A DNA stretch of 17,651 nt from NCBI GenBank assembly GCA_905236405.1, contig CAJOQB010000028.1:1-17651 (forward strand). Direction: 5' to 3'. This document shows, in pieces, positions 1-6,737 of this stretch. Origin of the DNA: an uncultured Bacteroidales bacterium (GTDB lineage: Bacteria; Bacteroidota; Bacteroidia; Bacteroidales; P3). A model generated the notes under the pieces. It had not been told where the DNA came from, did not search any database, and was given only the letters and a program-made list of their open reading frames with translations. Position numbers and translations under genes: made by a program. Positions within the stretch are counted from its first letter, which is position 1, and each line of letters starts with the position of its first letter.

Positions 1-52
1 GTGTCGGAGGATGTACCACGAGAGCTCCCCACACCATGGGTGCGGGGGTTCA

Positions 53-118
53 CACTCCATGCAGTGAGGGCACCCACTGCTATGGAACGACCCCTCCCAC
101 TCCATGCAGTGGGTGCCC
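53..118. repeat. Degenerate ~45-bp repeat and hairpin at left edge
   Basis: The 14-mer CACTCCATGCAGTG occurs at 53-66 and again at 98-111, 45 bp apart. GGGCACCCACTGC at 68-80 is the exact reverse complement of GCAGTGGGTGCCC at 106-118. Including one bulged base, the arms extend to 68-86 and 101-118 around a 14-nt loop. On the minus strand the flanking sequence resembles a second, degenerate copy of the unit (CCATGGTGTGGGG near 27-39 against CCATAGCAGTGGG). The array probably continues off the left edge. The minus strand is also open from an ATG at 162-164 to the edge, with the residue motif TAWS repeated 15 or so residues apart, but I do not call that a gene. Function unknown. Confidence 0.6.
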
Positions 119-207
119 ATATTTGCCCCTTTTGGGTCCAATTGTTGTGGCTGTTCTTTCTCATCTCATGATTACAGTTTTTTCGTTTTCGATGGTTTAA
201 TTCGCAG

Positions 208-238
208 CAAAGATACAACAACTTTTGGAACCACCAAA
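208..238 (-). promoter_or_regulatory. Strong Bacteroidota promoter reading leftward
   Basis: Read on the minus strand, TTTG (235-238) is followed by exactly 19 nt and then TATCTTTG (208-215). This fits the Bacteroidota sigma-A consensus TTTG-N19-21-TAnnTTTG. Transcription would start near position 200 and run toward the left edge. The extended box AAATTTGGTGGTTCC (227-241) is identical to that at the tRNA-Cys promoter (6323-6337). The transcribed unit lies mostly outside the window; an ATG on the minus strand at 162-164 is about 37 nt downstream of the expected start. The match is direct; the identity of the driven gene is unknown. Confidence 0.75.
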
Positions 239-294
239 TTTCCCTTCCCGAAACCACCCGTTTTGCCCCCATTTTTAGCCAGGACAAGAAAGTC

Positions 295-376
295 TAAGTG
301 GCACCTAAGTGACAATAAGTGGACAGTAAATGACAACAACTGCCAGTAAGTTGCACTAAGTGGAAATAACTGCATC
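295..376. repeat. Eight helically phased degenerate decamers (TAAGTGRCAA-like)
   Basis: Units begin at 295, 306, 316, 327, 337, 347, 357 and 367: TAAGTGGCACC, TAAGTGACAA, TAAGTGGACAG, TAAATGACAA, CAACTGCCAG, TAAGTTGCAC, TAAGTGGAAA, TAACTGCATC. The spacing of 10 or 11 bp averages about 10.3, close to one turn of B-DNA, so all copies would face the same side of the helix. The spacing is not a multiple of three, which argues against a translated repeat. The array sits 57 to 138 bp upstream of the -33 box of the leftward promoter at 208-238. A protein-binding or curved-DNA upstream element is an inference. Confidence 0.6.
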
Positions 377-742
377 GAGCCGTCTTTTTCAAAAAATGTG
401 TGTTTTCACCTTGCATGACCCCATCTAAAAGAGGGGCGAGGAGGGCGAAAAAAACAAAAATCGTCACGATTGTTGTTGTCGCACCAACGAAATGTTTATT
501 GTAAATTGCTGATTGTAATCAGGCGAAATAACCCGCTGTATAACTCATCTCCCACGAACGAGCCTCCGACCACCTACTGCTCGCAGAAGAGGCAGATGTG
601 AAAGATATAGAACAAAAACAAAGAAAATATGCAAAGATTTTGTATGTTTGCAGTTCGAAAATAGAAATGAAAAGTATTAACTAAACAACAGAAATATAGG
701 CAAAAGAACAGTAATATAGACATATTGTAAAAGCGTTTTTGC
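377..742. other. Stretch without a recognisable gene
   Basis: I see no coding region with plausible composition or start here. Short features are ATCGTCACGAT near 469-479, a TGATT-GT-AATCA inverted repeat at 510-521, and a TATGTTTG at 643-650 that resembles a -7 box but has no TTTG 19 to 21 bp upstream. The part from about 600 is very A-rich. It may be the common upstream region between the leftward promoter and the truncated surface-protein remnant. Confidence 0.4.
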
Positions 743-870
743 TTTTCTCTGTGCATCTGAAATCTCGACAATTTCAACTATGCTACGCAAGAAAGAGAAA
801 CGCTCACGGTGTCCGTGGGCTTTCTTGTTTGTAGCATGGGTTGTCGAGAACCTCAGATGTGAACAGAAAG
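743..870. repeat. 128-bp imperfect palindrome, possible structured RNA or element remnant
   Basis: Paired blocks, from outside in, are TCTG 748-751 with CAGA 864-867, CATCTGA 754-760 with TCAGATG 853-859, TCTCGACAA 763-771 with TTGTCGAGA 841-849, ATGCTAC 780-786 with GTAGCAT 831-837, and CAAGAAAG 788-795 with CTTTCTTG 820-827. The 24-nt loop contains a further hairpin, CACGG 805-809 with CCGTG 813-817. That gives about 35 pairs plus the apical stem. No long U tract follows, so it is not a classic terminator. It could be a MITE-like element, a structured RNA, or an extended leader of the downstream remnant; the sequence alone does not decide. Confidence 0.55.
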
Positions 871-951
871 TGTCACGGATTTCTTTTGCATTAATCTGAA
901 CACAAAATCAATAACAAAATAATCAAAACCGACGGGGTCGATGGGTAATAT

Positions 952-1629
952 GTGCAGACGGCTTGCGACTCCTACACTTGGCTCGACGGTGTCGCCTACA
1001 CCCAAAGCAACAGCACCGCAACCCACACCCTGACCAACACCGCAGGATGCGACAGTACGGTTACCCTGTACCTCATCATCAACTATAGCAGCACAGGTGA
1101 TACCACAGCAACGTCATGCGACAACTTTGTTTGGTGGAACACGGAATACACGAATTCCACGGATAGTGCTACTCGTATGTTGACAAATGCCTTTGGCTGC
1201 GACAGTACGGTGACATTACATCTCACTGTTTACTACAGTAAGGACACGACGATATCGGATACGGCCAACGGTAGCTATGACTGGAACGGAAGCAACTACA
1301 CAGAGAGCGGTGTCTACTACTGGCATGGGCTTACCGAAGAGGGTTGTGACAGCATTGTCACGTTGATATTGGTGGTCAATCCTGTGGGTATAGAACAGGT
1401 GGAAGGCGATGAATGGAATGTGAAGGTCTTTCCCAACCCGACAACAGGATGGATTACCATTGATGCCGACGATGTGCTGATGGTCGAGTCCTTTGACCCA
1501 ACGGGTCGCAAGGTGGCTTCGTGCGAGAACACCAACCGCATCGACTTGAGCGGTCTACCCAAAGGTGACTACCTCTTGAGGATACAAATGAAGAGAGGAA
1601 TGTCTGTGATGCGTGTCGTGTTAAACTAA
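952..1629 (+). CDS. T9SS-sorted repeat surface protein, 5'-truncated remnant
   Basis: The 225-residue frame holds three repeats of about 50 residues, each ending in CDSTVTL or CDSIVTL (residues 33-39, 83-89, 132-138). They are followed by a type IX secretion C-terminal sorting domain (about 154-225) with FPNPTTG, a DPTGRKV strand and a final GDYLLRI...MRVVLN. Such CDSTVTL repeats are typical of large Bacteroidota adhesin-like proteins. There is no signal peptide: the frame opens with GTG at 952, two codons after an in-frame TAA (946-948), and enters the first repeat almost at once. Without a signal peptide the protein could not cross the inner membrane, so I read this as the 3' end of a once larger gene. 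An ATG at 941 is out of frame and encodes only a short peptide. The family call is firm; expression is doubtful. Confidence 0.65.
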   Translation: MQTACDSYTWLDGVAYTQSNSTATHTLTNTAGCDSTVTLYLIINYSSTGDTTATSCDNFVWWNTEYTNSTDSATRMLTNAFGCDSTVTLHLTVYYSKDTTISDTANGSYDWNGSNYTESGVYYWHGLTEEGCDSIVTLILVVNPVGIEQVEGDEWNVKVFPNPTTGWITIDADDVLMVESFDPTGRKVASCENTNRIDLSGLPKGDYLLRIQMKRGMSVMRVVLN

Positions 1630-1633
1630 TGAT

Positions 1634-1682
1634 AGCACGTGCTGAATGAGAGGGAACTTGATTGGCTCCCTCTCGTGCTTTT
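1634..1682. terminator. Terminator between convergent genes
   Basis: GAGAGGGA (1648-1655) pairs with TCCCTCTC (1667-1674), and the outer AGCACG (1634-1639) can pair with CGTGCT (1674-1679). TTTT follows at 1679-1682 on the plus strand. It lies between the surface-protein remnant (stop 1627-1629) and the stop codon of the minus-strand response regulator (1681-1683), so it can serve the plus direction and possibly both. Confidence 0.7.
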
Positions 1683-2520
1683 ACCTCCGTGTGAGGAAGG
1701 AGACCCGTCGCGGGTCGAGCAAGCCGAGCATGATGGCTTTGGCCACGCGTGCACCCGATTTGTTGACAATATGGAGTCGTGCAGAGATGTCTTTCTGGAG
1801 GTCTTGCACCGATTTCTCGTTCTCGGTGAAGAGGGGGCTCATCCGTTGGGCAATCTCGGTAGCGGTGCATCCAGCGGCCTCCCAGAGTAGCAGCGCACGG
1901 TCGCGTTGGCTGAAATCGCCGTATTCGGCGGTGGATAGTATCACGGAGGCGAAATACTGCTCGGCGGCCTCTTTGATGGTGACCATGACGGGATAGTTGA
2001 AATAGAACTGCTCGCCGCGTTCCAGACAAGAGATGGCGTGAAGGATGTTGTCGATGCTGAAACCTCCGACGGCGTTCTTGCTGACAAAGGCGTTGGCGCC
2101 TCGATGCAACGCCTCGAAGACCACCTGCCCAATCTCCTCCATCCGCTGGCGTCGGTCGTTCCCTCCCTCGTTCAGGTTGTCGAAACGACCGCTGAGGATG
2201 ATGATGCCGATGGGAGTATGGCGTGACGTCTCGTAGAGCTGACGCACCCGTTGTGTGATGGCGATGCCGCCGGTGGGCTCGCCTTGCAACTCCATGTCGA
2301 CCAGCAGATAGTCGGGACGGGGACGCGAGGTGTCGTTGAGGGCGGCATAGAGCTGTGGGCCGTTGGCGAAGGTGTCGAGCACCTCCACCTCTTTGGTGAC
2401 CACATCGCCCTCGTCGGTGAGCTGGCACTGGATCTGGGCGTGGCTCTCGTTGAGTTCGTAACGGATGGCCTTGCGGATAATAGGCTCGTCGTCGACAATC
2501 ATGATCTTGATCGTTTCCAT
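1681..2520 (-). CDS. Response regulator with receiver and LuxR-like HTH domains
   Basis: The 279-residue product is the phospho-accepting partner of a two-component system, presumably that of the divergent kinase at 2691-4793. The receiver domain (about 3-165) shows the acidic pair D10-D11, the acceptor D75 in LLVDMEL, S110 in IIILSG and K148 in FVSKNA. The gap from the acidic pair to the acceptor is about 20 residues longer than in CheY-like receivers, and a second insert follows S110, so this is a divergent receiver. The C-terminal part (about 203-265) fits a NarL/LuxR-type helix-turn-helix: SQRDRALLLWEAAGCTATEIAQRM, then an irregular SVQDLQKDI recognition region. I start at the ATG whose product begins METIKIMIVDDEP; an upstream in-frame ATG (complement of 2545-2547) is an alternative. 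Bacteroidota kinase-regulator pairs of this kind are common; the target genes are unknown. Confidence 0.85.
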   Translation of the reverse strand: METIKIMIVDDEPIIRKAIRYELNESHAQIQCQLTDEGDVVTKEVEVLDTFANGPQLYAALNDTSRPRPDYLLVDMELQGEPTGGIAITQRVRQLYETSRHTPIGIIILSGRFDNLNEGGNDRRQRMEEIGQVVFEALHRGANAFVSKNAVGGFSIDNILHAISCLERGEQFYFNYPVMVTIKEAAEQYFASVILSTAEYGDFSQRDRALLLWEAAGCTATEIAQRMSPLFTENEKSVQDLQKDISARLHIVNKSGARVAKAIMLGLLDPRRVSFLTRR

Positions 2521-2604
2521 GGTATGCAGGTTGTTTTTGTCATTCATCAACGGTGAATTATCGCTTTTATTGCCAACGATGGCTGACGATACAAGAAAAG
2601 TATG

Positions 2605-2612
2605 TATTTTTG
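2605..2612 (+). promoter_or_regulatory. Likely -7 box of the histidine kinase promoter
   Basis: TATTTTTG followed by CA matches the Bacteroidota -7 element TAnnTTTG and lies 78 bp before the chosen kinase start. The expected -33 TTTG is not present at 19 to 21 bp upstream (GCTG is found at about that place), so the promoter may be weak or activated. The 170-bp gap between the divergent regulator and kinase must hold both promoters; I could not find a convincing one for the minus direction. Confidence 0.45.
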
Positions 2613-2690
2613 CATTGGACAACCCATCGTGACGGAGGAATGGAAGATGATTGGATAAGCTATGGGAATGACGAAGTTACGTTAGAATCA

Positions 2691-4793
2691 ATGGAAACGA
2701 GAAAGCTTTTGAAATGGTGTTTGGCGGTACTGCTGCTGGTCATAACAGCGGCATGTGGACGCCAACCTGAGAACGGCGACCTGATGCTTCGCTCTCGCAT
2801 CGACGGCTACAACAAGGATGCCTTCCTCTGTCGTTACCGTGACCCGATGAGGGGATTGGCGTTGGCGGATAGTGCGTTGACGCTGATAAACGACAGTATG
2901 CCGAAATACAAGGAGGGCTATCTGAGAGCTTGCAATAACAAGGCTTACTGCAAATACATGCTCTCCGATTACGACAGCATGTATGCCTGCACGGCAGCCT
3001 GCTTCGACAGCATGACGGTGGCGTCGCATCCGGCAAGCCTGAAGATAGAACAACTTATTGCACAACTGTTAGAGGCTCGTGTGAAGCAACGCCAATGCTA
3101 TACGGCTGAGTCGTACCAGATACTCTATGACATCGACCACAGCAAGGTGTTGGAACGCAGTCGCGGAGAAGACCTGCACGACTTCGCGTTGATGGAGTAC
3201 TACATCACTTCTATTACGCTCAACTATTTCTTCCGCTATGGTGCACTCGACAATGTGCGAGGGATGCTGAACGAGATTGAGGAGGTGAAACCGTCTCTTC
3301 GATGCGACTATGCCCAGGATATCTCGTTGAACTATGCGATGGCTCACAGTTATTACAAGCTGTGCGACTCGTCGGCGGAGCAGAAACGTTACCTGCGTCG
3401 GGCGTTGGAACTCTGCGAGGAGAATCTGACCATCATCAGCGACAGCACGGTGTTCGACCCTTACCATCTGGCCAATGTCTACCAACTGTTGGGGTTGATG
3501 CGGTCGGACACATTGATTCGGGAAGCGTCGTGGAACGCCAACGCTGATGTGTTGGAACGGATATACTATGCGATGGACAGCGTGTTCCATTTCAATCTGC
3601 AACCCGACGAAGACTTCACGTTGGCGTTGTTTGTGGAGAGCACTGAACTCTTCTGGCTGTTGGACGACCCCTATCAGCGGTTGGGTGCTGCGGTGACGGT
3701 GGCCGACTATGCGATGACAGCAGGCGACACGGCTTTGGCTCGCTACTATTATCTGGCAGCGCTCTATGACACGACTTTGGTCGACTTTATTGCCCCGAAG
3801 TTCGAGCAGCGTCTATATGCAGGCTTGATTAACAGCGGAGCTGCCGAGAACGACGACGAGCTGCGTTTGTGGTTCGCCAAGGAGATAAGCATCTTGGATT
3901 TGATTAGACAGAACGAGCGTGACGACTTCCTGTTGCAGCGGGAGCTGAGTGACGTGAGAAAGAGCAACAGGCTGTATGTGGCCTTCTTTGTCGTGGTGGC
4001 TCTTTTGGTCCTTGTCTTGGCGGTGTTGTTGTGGCAGTTGGTAAGAAAGACAAGGGCGTTGCAAGAGGAGACACGACGGCTGCAGATAGCCAAAGAGCAG
4101 GATGTGGAGCGTATTGCCAACGTGGAGACCTGCTTGTCGGTACTCCGACATGATATCAATCCCTTTATTTCTTATCTGCAAAACAAGAATCTGCCAGAAC
4201 AGTTGAAGCAGGAGGTGCTGGGAAGGATGACCCGAACGTTCGACAACATCAAGGCGTGGACCACCATCAGCCTGCCTGGAGGATTGCAGTTCCGTCCGTC
4301 GCGTTTTGCTTTGCAAGAGGTGTTCGACACGGTAGACGACAATATTCTCAACGCCCATCCCCATCAGGTGTCGCTTGTCTTCCATCCCACGACGCTCAGG
4401 GTGTGGGGCGATTCGCAGTTGTTGGTCATCCTGTTGCGCAATCTGGTGAGCAACGCTGTGCAGCATACCAATGAAGGCTCCATTCAGATTGTGGCCAAAC
4501 ACCATGAGGACGATGGCCGCTTTGTGGAGGTGACTGTGACAGATACGGGTTGTGGCATGAGCCCCGATGAGGTGGAAGACCTGTTCCGCACCGACAAGAA
4601 TGTGACACAACGGACAGGGTCGGCATCGTCGGGTGCCAGCGGCAACGGATTTGGATTGATTCTATGCCGCTATATCATCAAGCAACACGACGACCACACG
4701 GTGCGTGGATGCCGTATCTGGGCAGAAAGCGAAGTGGGGAAGGGGAGTGTGATGCACTTCTTGGTGGCATTGGATGACAAAACGGCGAACTAA
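2691..4793 (+). CDS. Membrane sensor histidine kinase with helical periplasmic sensor
   Basis: A 700-residue kinase. Residues 1-22 form a signal sequence ending in ITAAC, a plausible though imperfect lipobox with C22. A long helical, TPR-like sensor region (about 35-420) follows. One membrane helix (429-450) leads into a short coiled-coil linker. The dimerization helix contains LRHDINPF with the phospho-accepting histidine H487. The ATPase domain has the N box RNLVSNAVQH (583-592), the G1 box DTGCGM (618-623) and the G2 box GNGFGL (651-656). The frame is open further upstream, but the ATG at 2691 gives the signal peptide directly and lies after the likely promoter at 2605, so I prefer it. The divergent response regulator is the expected partner. 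The signal sensed is not evident. The final codons are followed 17 nt later by the next gene, suggesting co-transcription. Confidence 0.9.
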   Translation: METRKLLKWCLAVLLLVITAACGRQPENGDLMLRSRIDGYNKDAFLCRYRDPMRGLALADSALTLINDSMPKYKEGYLRACNNKAYCKYMLSDYDSMYACTAACFDSMTVASHPASLKIEQLIAQLLEARVKQRQCYTAESYQILYDIDHSKVLERSRGEDLHDFALMEYYITSITLNYFFRYGALDNVRGMLNEIEEVKPSLRCDYAQDISLNYAMAHSYYKLCDSSAEQKRYLRRALELCEENLTIISDSTVFDPYHLANVYQLLGLMRSDTLIREASWNANADVLERIYYAMDSVFHFNLQPDEDFTLALFVESTELFWLLDDPYQRLGAAVTVADYAMTAGDTALARYYYLAALYDTTLVDFIAPKFEQRLYAGLINSGAAENDDELRLWFAKEISILDLIRQNERDDFLLQRELSDVRKSNRLYVAFFVVVALLVLVLAVLLWQLVRKTRALQEETRRLQIAKEQDVERIANVETCLSVLRHDINPFISYLQNKNLPEQLKQEVLGRMTRTFDNIKAWTTISLPGGLQFRPSRFALQEVFDTVDDNILNAHPHQVSLVFHPTTLRVWGDSQLLVILLRNLVSNAVQHTNEGSIQIVAKHHEDDGRFVEVTVTDTGCGMSPDEVEDLFRTDKNVTQRTGSASSGASGNGFGLILCRYIIKQHDDHTVRGCRIWAESEVGKGSVMHFLVALDDKTAN

Positions 4794-4809
4794 CGAAAAT
4801 AGAACGGAT

Positions 4810-5478
4810 ATGCTGGCAGGGTTTCTCATCGCAATGGCTCGTCCCTCAACGGATAACGTCTCAAGATGGCGTAGGGCATGGAAAAACGGATGTCACCACA
4901 GCCGTATGTTGTTGCGTCTAACAAAGGGGTTGTTGGTGACCGACCATCAGATGAGTGTGATGCATAGATTGATGGAACTGTTATCCCGTCTTGTATGGCA
5001 GTTGCCGCAGACAATTGGAGGGCTGTTGACGGCTATGACCCATGTAATCTTCGAAATCAGGGGTGGAGTGATAAGTGTGGATTATTGTCGTGGAGCCACG
5101 GTGGTGGCCACCCGTAGGAATGACTGGGGGGCAGTGTCGCAAGGCAGTATCATTGTCGGGTGCTCCGTGATAGAGGCTAATGAGCAGAACTGGCTGTTCC
5201 GTCACGAGTATGGCCACTATCTGCAAAGCCAGCGGATGGGGTGGGCCTATTATTCAAGGGTCGGCATTCCCAGCGTGTTGAGCAGACAGTTTCACAATAT
5301 CCAACCGGTGGAACAAGACGCCAACCGTCGGTCGGCTTTGTTCTTCGGCACGACTCAGTATAATCTGCTCAGCGTGACATCGCGGTGGTACGACTATGTC
5401 GCATGGTTGCTCCCTCTGTTGGGTACTGTTGCGGTGGGCTTGCTCCATCGGAACCGAGACGAGAAGATGATACAATAA
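4810..5478 (+). CDS. HEYGH-motif putative membrane zinc-metalloprotease-like protein
   Basis: A 222-residue protein from the ATG at 4810. The conserved core contains LFRHEYGHYLQSQ, an HExxH zinc-binding signature at 5203-5217, and about 32 residues later VEQDANRR, which could supply a third acidic ligand as in gluzincin-like folds. A C-terminal hydrophobic stretch (about residues 194-213, WLLPLLGTVAVGLL) is probably membrane-spanning, and the region around LPQTIGGLLTAM upstream is also rather hydrophobic. I recall short Bacteroidota proteins with an EYGHYLQS core but cannot name the family with certainty. The start is uncertain: ATGs at 4774 (overlapping the kinase gene), 4951 and 4960 are in frame, and the first 45 residues look poorly constrained. 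It lies 16 nt after the kinase stop and 39 nt before the radical SAM gene. Proteolytic activity is inferred from the motif only. Confidence 0.6.
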   Translation: MLAGFLIAMARPSTDNVSRWRRAWKNGCHHSRMLLRLTKGLLVTDHQMSVMHRLMELLSRLVWQLPQTIGGLLTAMTHVIFEIRGGVISVDYCRGATVVATRRNDWGAVSQGSIIVGCSVIEANEQNWLFRHEYGHYLQSQRMGWAYYSRVGIPSVLSRQFHNIQPVEQDANRRSALFFGTTQYNLLSVTSRWYDYVAWLLPLLGTVAVGLLHRNRDEKMIQ

Positions 5479-5517
5479 TCGCTTGGAATAGACGTTTACG
5501 AAAAAAAACGAACCATT

Positions 5518-6312
5518 ATGCTTTTTGAAAATACAATAGTTGGCCCTATCCACAGTCGCCGTTTGGGCAACTCGCTTGGGGTGAATTTGCTTCCGTTGAA
5601 GCACAAATACTGTTCGTACGACTGCATCTACTGCGAATGTGGGTGGAATCGCGAGTCGGAGCGTGCGGCAATGGTTTACAGCACTCCCGACGAGATACGG
5701 ATGCAGTTGGAACAACGGTTGCAGGAACTGGTGGAGCAAGGGATGCCTGTCGATTCGTTGACTTTTGCCGGAAATGGCGAGCCGACCCTCTACCCCGAGT
5801 TTCCAGCCGTTGTCGACATCGTGTGCGAGATGCGTGACAAATACTATCCTCGGGCAGCCACCACTTTGTTGACCAACGCCACACAGTTGCGTCGCCCCGA
5901 GATATTCAATGCGTTGAAGAAATTGACCAATCCCTGTTTGAAGCTCGACGCTGGTACGGATGCCATGCGTCGGCTCATCAATCGCAACATCGACCATAGC
6001 GACGAAGGAAACAACGGGTGCACATGGGAAGAGTTGATTGACGGGCTGGTGCGTTTCGGTCACGACGGAATCATACAGACGTTGCTCTTCGAGGGCGAGG
6101 ACGACGAAGGAAACAAGGTCAGCAACATTGTCGACGAACAGTTCCTTCCCTATCTCGAACTGTTGAAAAAAATATGCCCAAATTATGTAATGCTATATTC
6201 TCTTGACCGTGCCACACCTGCAAAACGGCTGAGAAAACTGAGCGTCGAAGAATTAAATTTGTACGCAGAACGTATTAAAAAAGAGAATATTGATGTGAGA
6301 GTGTACGGATGA
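5518..6312 (+). CDS. Radical SAM protein, COG0731-like Fe-S oxidoreductase
   Basis: A 264-residue enzyme. The radical SAM cluster motif CSYDCIYC (C32, C36, C39) would bind a [4Fe-4S] cluster that cleaves S-adenosylmethionine. The motif FAGNGEPTLYP (from residue 83) is the family's GGE-like SAM-binding segment. The N-terminal GPIHSRRLGNSLGVNLLP, just before the cluster, is typical of COG0731 proteins, which are related to the wyosine-synthesis enzyme TYW1. The flavodoxin domain of TYW1 is absent and this is a bacterium, so tRNA wybutosine formation is not implied. The substrate is unknown. The start follows an A-rich leader 39 nt after the HEYGH gene, suggesting read-through from the kinase promoter. 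No terminator follows: the tRNA promoter begins 13 bp after the stop. Confidence 0.85.
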   Translation: MLFENTIVGPIHSRRLGNSLGVNLLPLKHKYCSYDCIYCECGWNRESERAAMVYSTPDEIRMQLEQRLQELVEQGMPVDSLTFAGNGEPTLYPEFPAVVDIVCEMRDKYYPRAATTLLTNATQLRRPEIFNALKKLTNPCLKLDAGTDAMRRLINRNIDHSDEGNNGCTWEELIDGLVRFGHDGIIQTLLFEGEDDEGNKVSNIVDEQFLPYLELLKKICPNYVMLYSLDRATPAKRLRKLSVEELNLYAERIKKENIDVRVYG

Positions 6313-6325
6313 TTCGAAAAAAAAA

Positions 6326-6356
6326 TTTGGTGGTTCCGAAAATGTATGTACTTTTG
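6326..6356 (+). promoter_or_regulatory. Promoter of tRNA-Cys
   Basis: TTTG (6326-6329), 19 nt, then TACTTTTG (6349-6356): a full match to the Bacteroidota consensus. The expected start is near 6363, about 29 nt before the mature tRNA. The extended upstream box AAATTTGGTGGTTCC (6323-6337) is shared letter for letter with the leftward promoter at 227-241, and an A tract lies just upstream, as in strong stable-RNA promoters. Confidence 0.85.
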
Positions 6357-6391
6357 CAAACGCATTTAGGATAAAAATGTCTCTTTGTTAG

Positions 6392-6462
6392 GGTCGTTTG
6401 GCCGAGGGGCTAGGCACAGGTCTGCAAAACCTGCTACTCCGGTTCAAATCCGGAAGCGACCT
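6392..6462 (+). tRNA. tRNA-Cys (anticodon GCA)
   Basis: Full cloverleaf of 71 nt. The acceptor stem is GGTCGTT (6392-6398) with AGCGACC (6455-6461), including one G-U pair. The D stem is GCC (6401-6403) with GGC (6413-6415). The anticodon stem is CAGGT (6417-6421) with ACCTG (6429-6433), with anticodon GCA at 6424-6426. The T stem is TCCGG (6438-6442) with CCGGA (6450-6454) and loop TTCAAAT. The discriminator base is U (6462), as expected for cysteine tRNAs. The 3' CCA is not encoded and must be added after transcription. Confidence 0.97.
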
Positions 6463-6467
6463 CAAGA

Positions 6468-6500
6468 GAAAAGCACTTCGAAAGGAGTGCTTTTCTTGTA
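6468..6500 (+). terminator. Terminator of tRNA-Cys
   Basis: GAAAAGCACT (6468-6477) pairs perfectly with AGTGCTTTTC (6486-6495) around an 8-nt loop, and TTGTATT follows. It begins 6 nt after the tRNA end, which isolates the tRNA transcript from the ATP synthase genes. Confidence 0.85.
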
Positions 6501-6615
6501 TTATGTCGTCTGAGTGCCAAAAATATTATTGCACACAATTTGTTGCAAGGTAAATGGTTATGACTTTTAACATTTGTATATTCTGCAAAAAACGGTATTG
6601 TTTCAAAAATTTATT

Positions 6616-6737
6616 TAACTTTGCCATCTAATTCGTTTGCCGTCCATAGGGATAAAACAAACGGAAAAGTTTTGAAAATGTGCTCGTTGAGCATATGATT
6701 GGTATTAATTATTGTCAAACATAAAAAGTAAAGTATT
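6616..6737 (+). promoter_or_regulatory. Likely atpE promoter and structured leader
   Basis: TAACTTTG (6616-6623) fits the Bacteroidota -7 box, but no TTTG is found 19 to 21 bp upstream. Transcription from it would give a leader of about 105 nt before atpE. The leader has two possible hairpins: CGTTTG (6634-6639) with CAAACG (6658-6663), and TGCTC (6681-6685) with GAGCA (6689-6693). The AT-rich stretch 6500-6615 before it contains no gene that I can see. A promoter somewhere here is required by the tRNA terminator upstream. Confidence 0.45.

Noticed and set aside
295..376. Possible CRISPR array
   Set aside because: Units are only 10-11 bp, contiguous and degenerate; there are no spacers and no cas genes.
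643..650. TATGTTTG as a promoter for the truncated surface gene
   Set aside because: No TTTG element is found 19 to 21 bp upstream, and the palindrome at 743-870 lies between it and the gene.
1454..2428. Minus-strand open frame rich in Arg, His and Pro over the response regulator
   Set aside because: Composition is typical of an out-of-frame reading of a GC-rich gene; the overlapping frame has an intact receiver and HTH domain.
6392..6500. tRNA-Cys as an integration site of a mobile element
   Set aside because: The tRNA is followed by its own terminator and then ATP synthase genes; there is no integrase and no repeated 3' end of the tRNA in the window.
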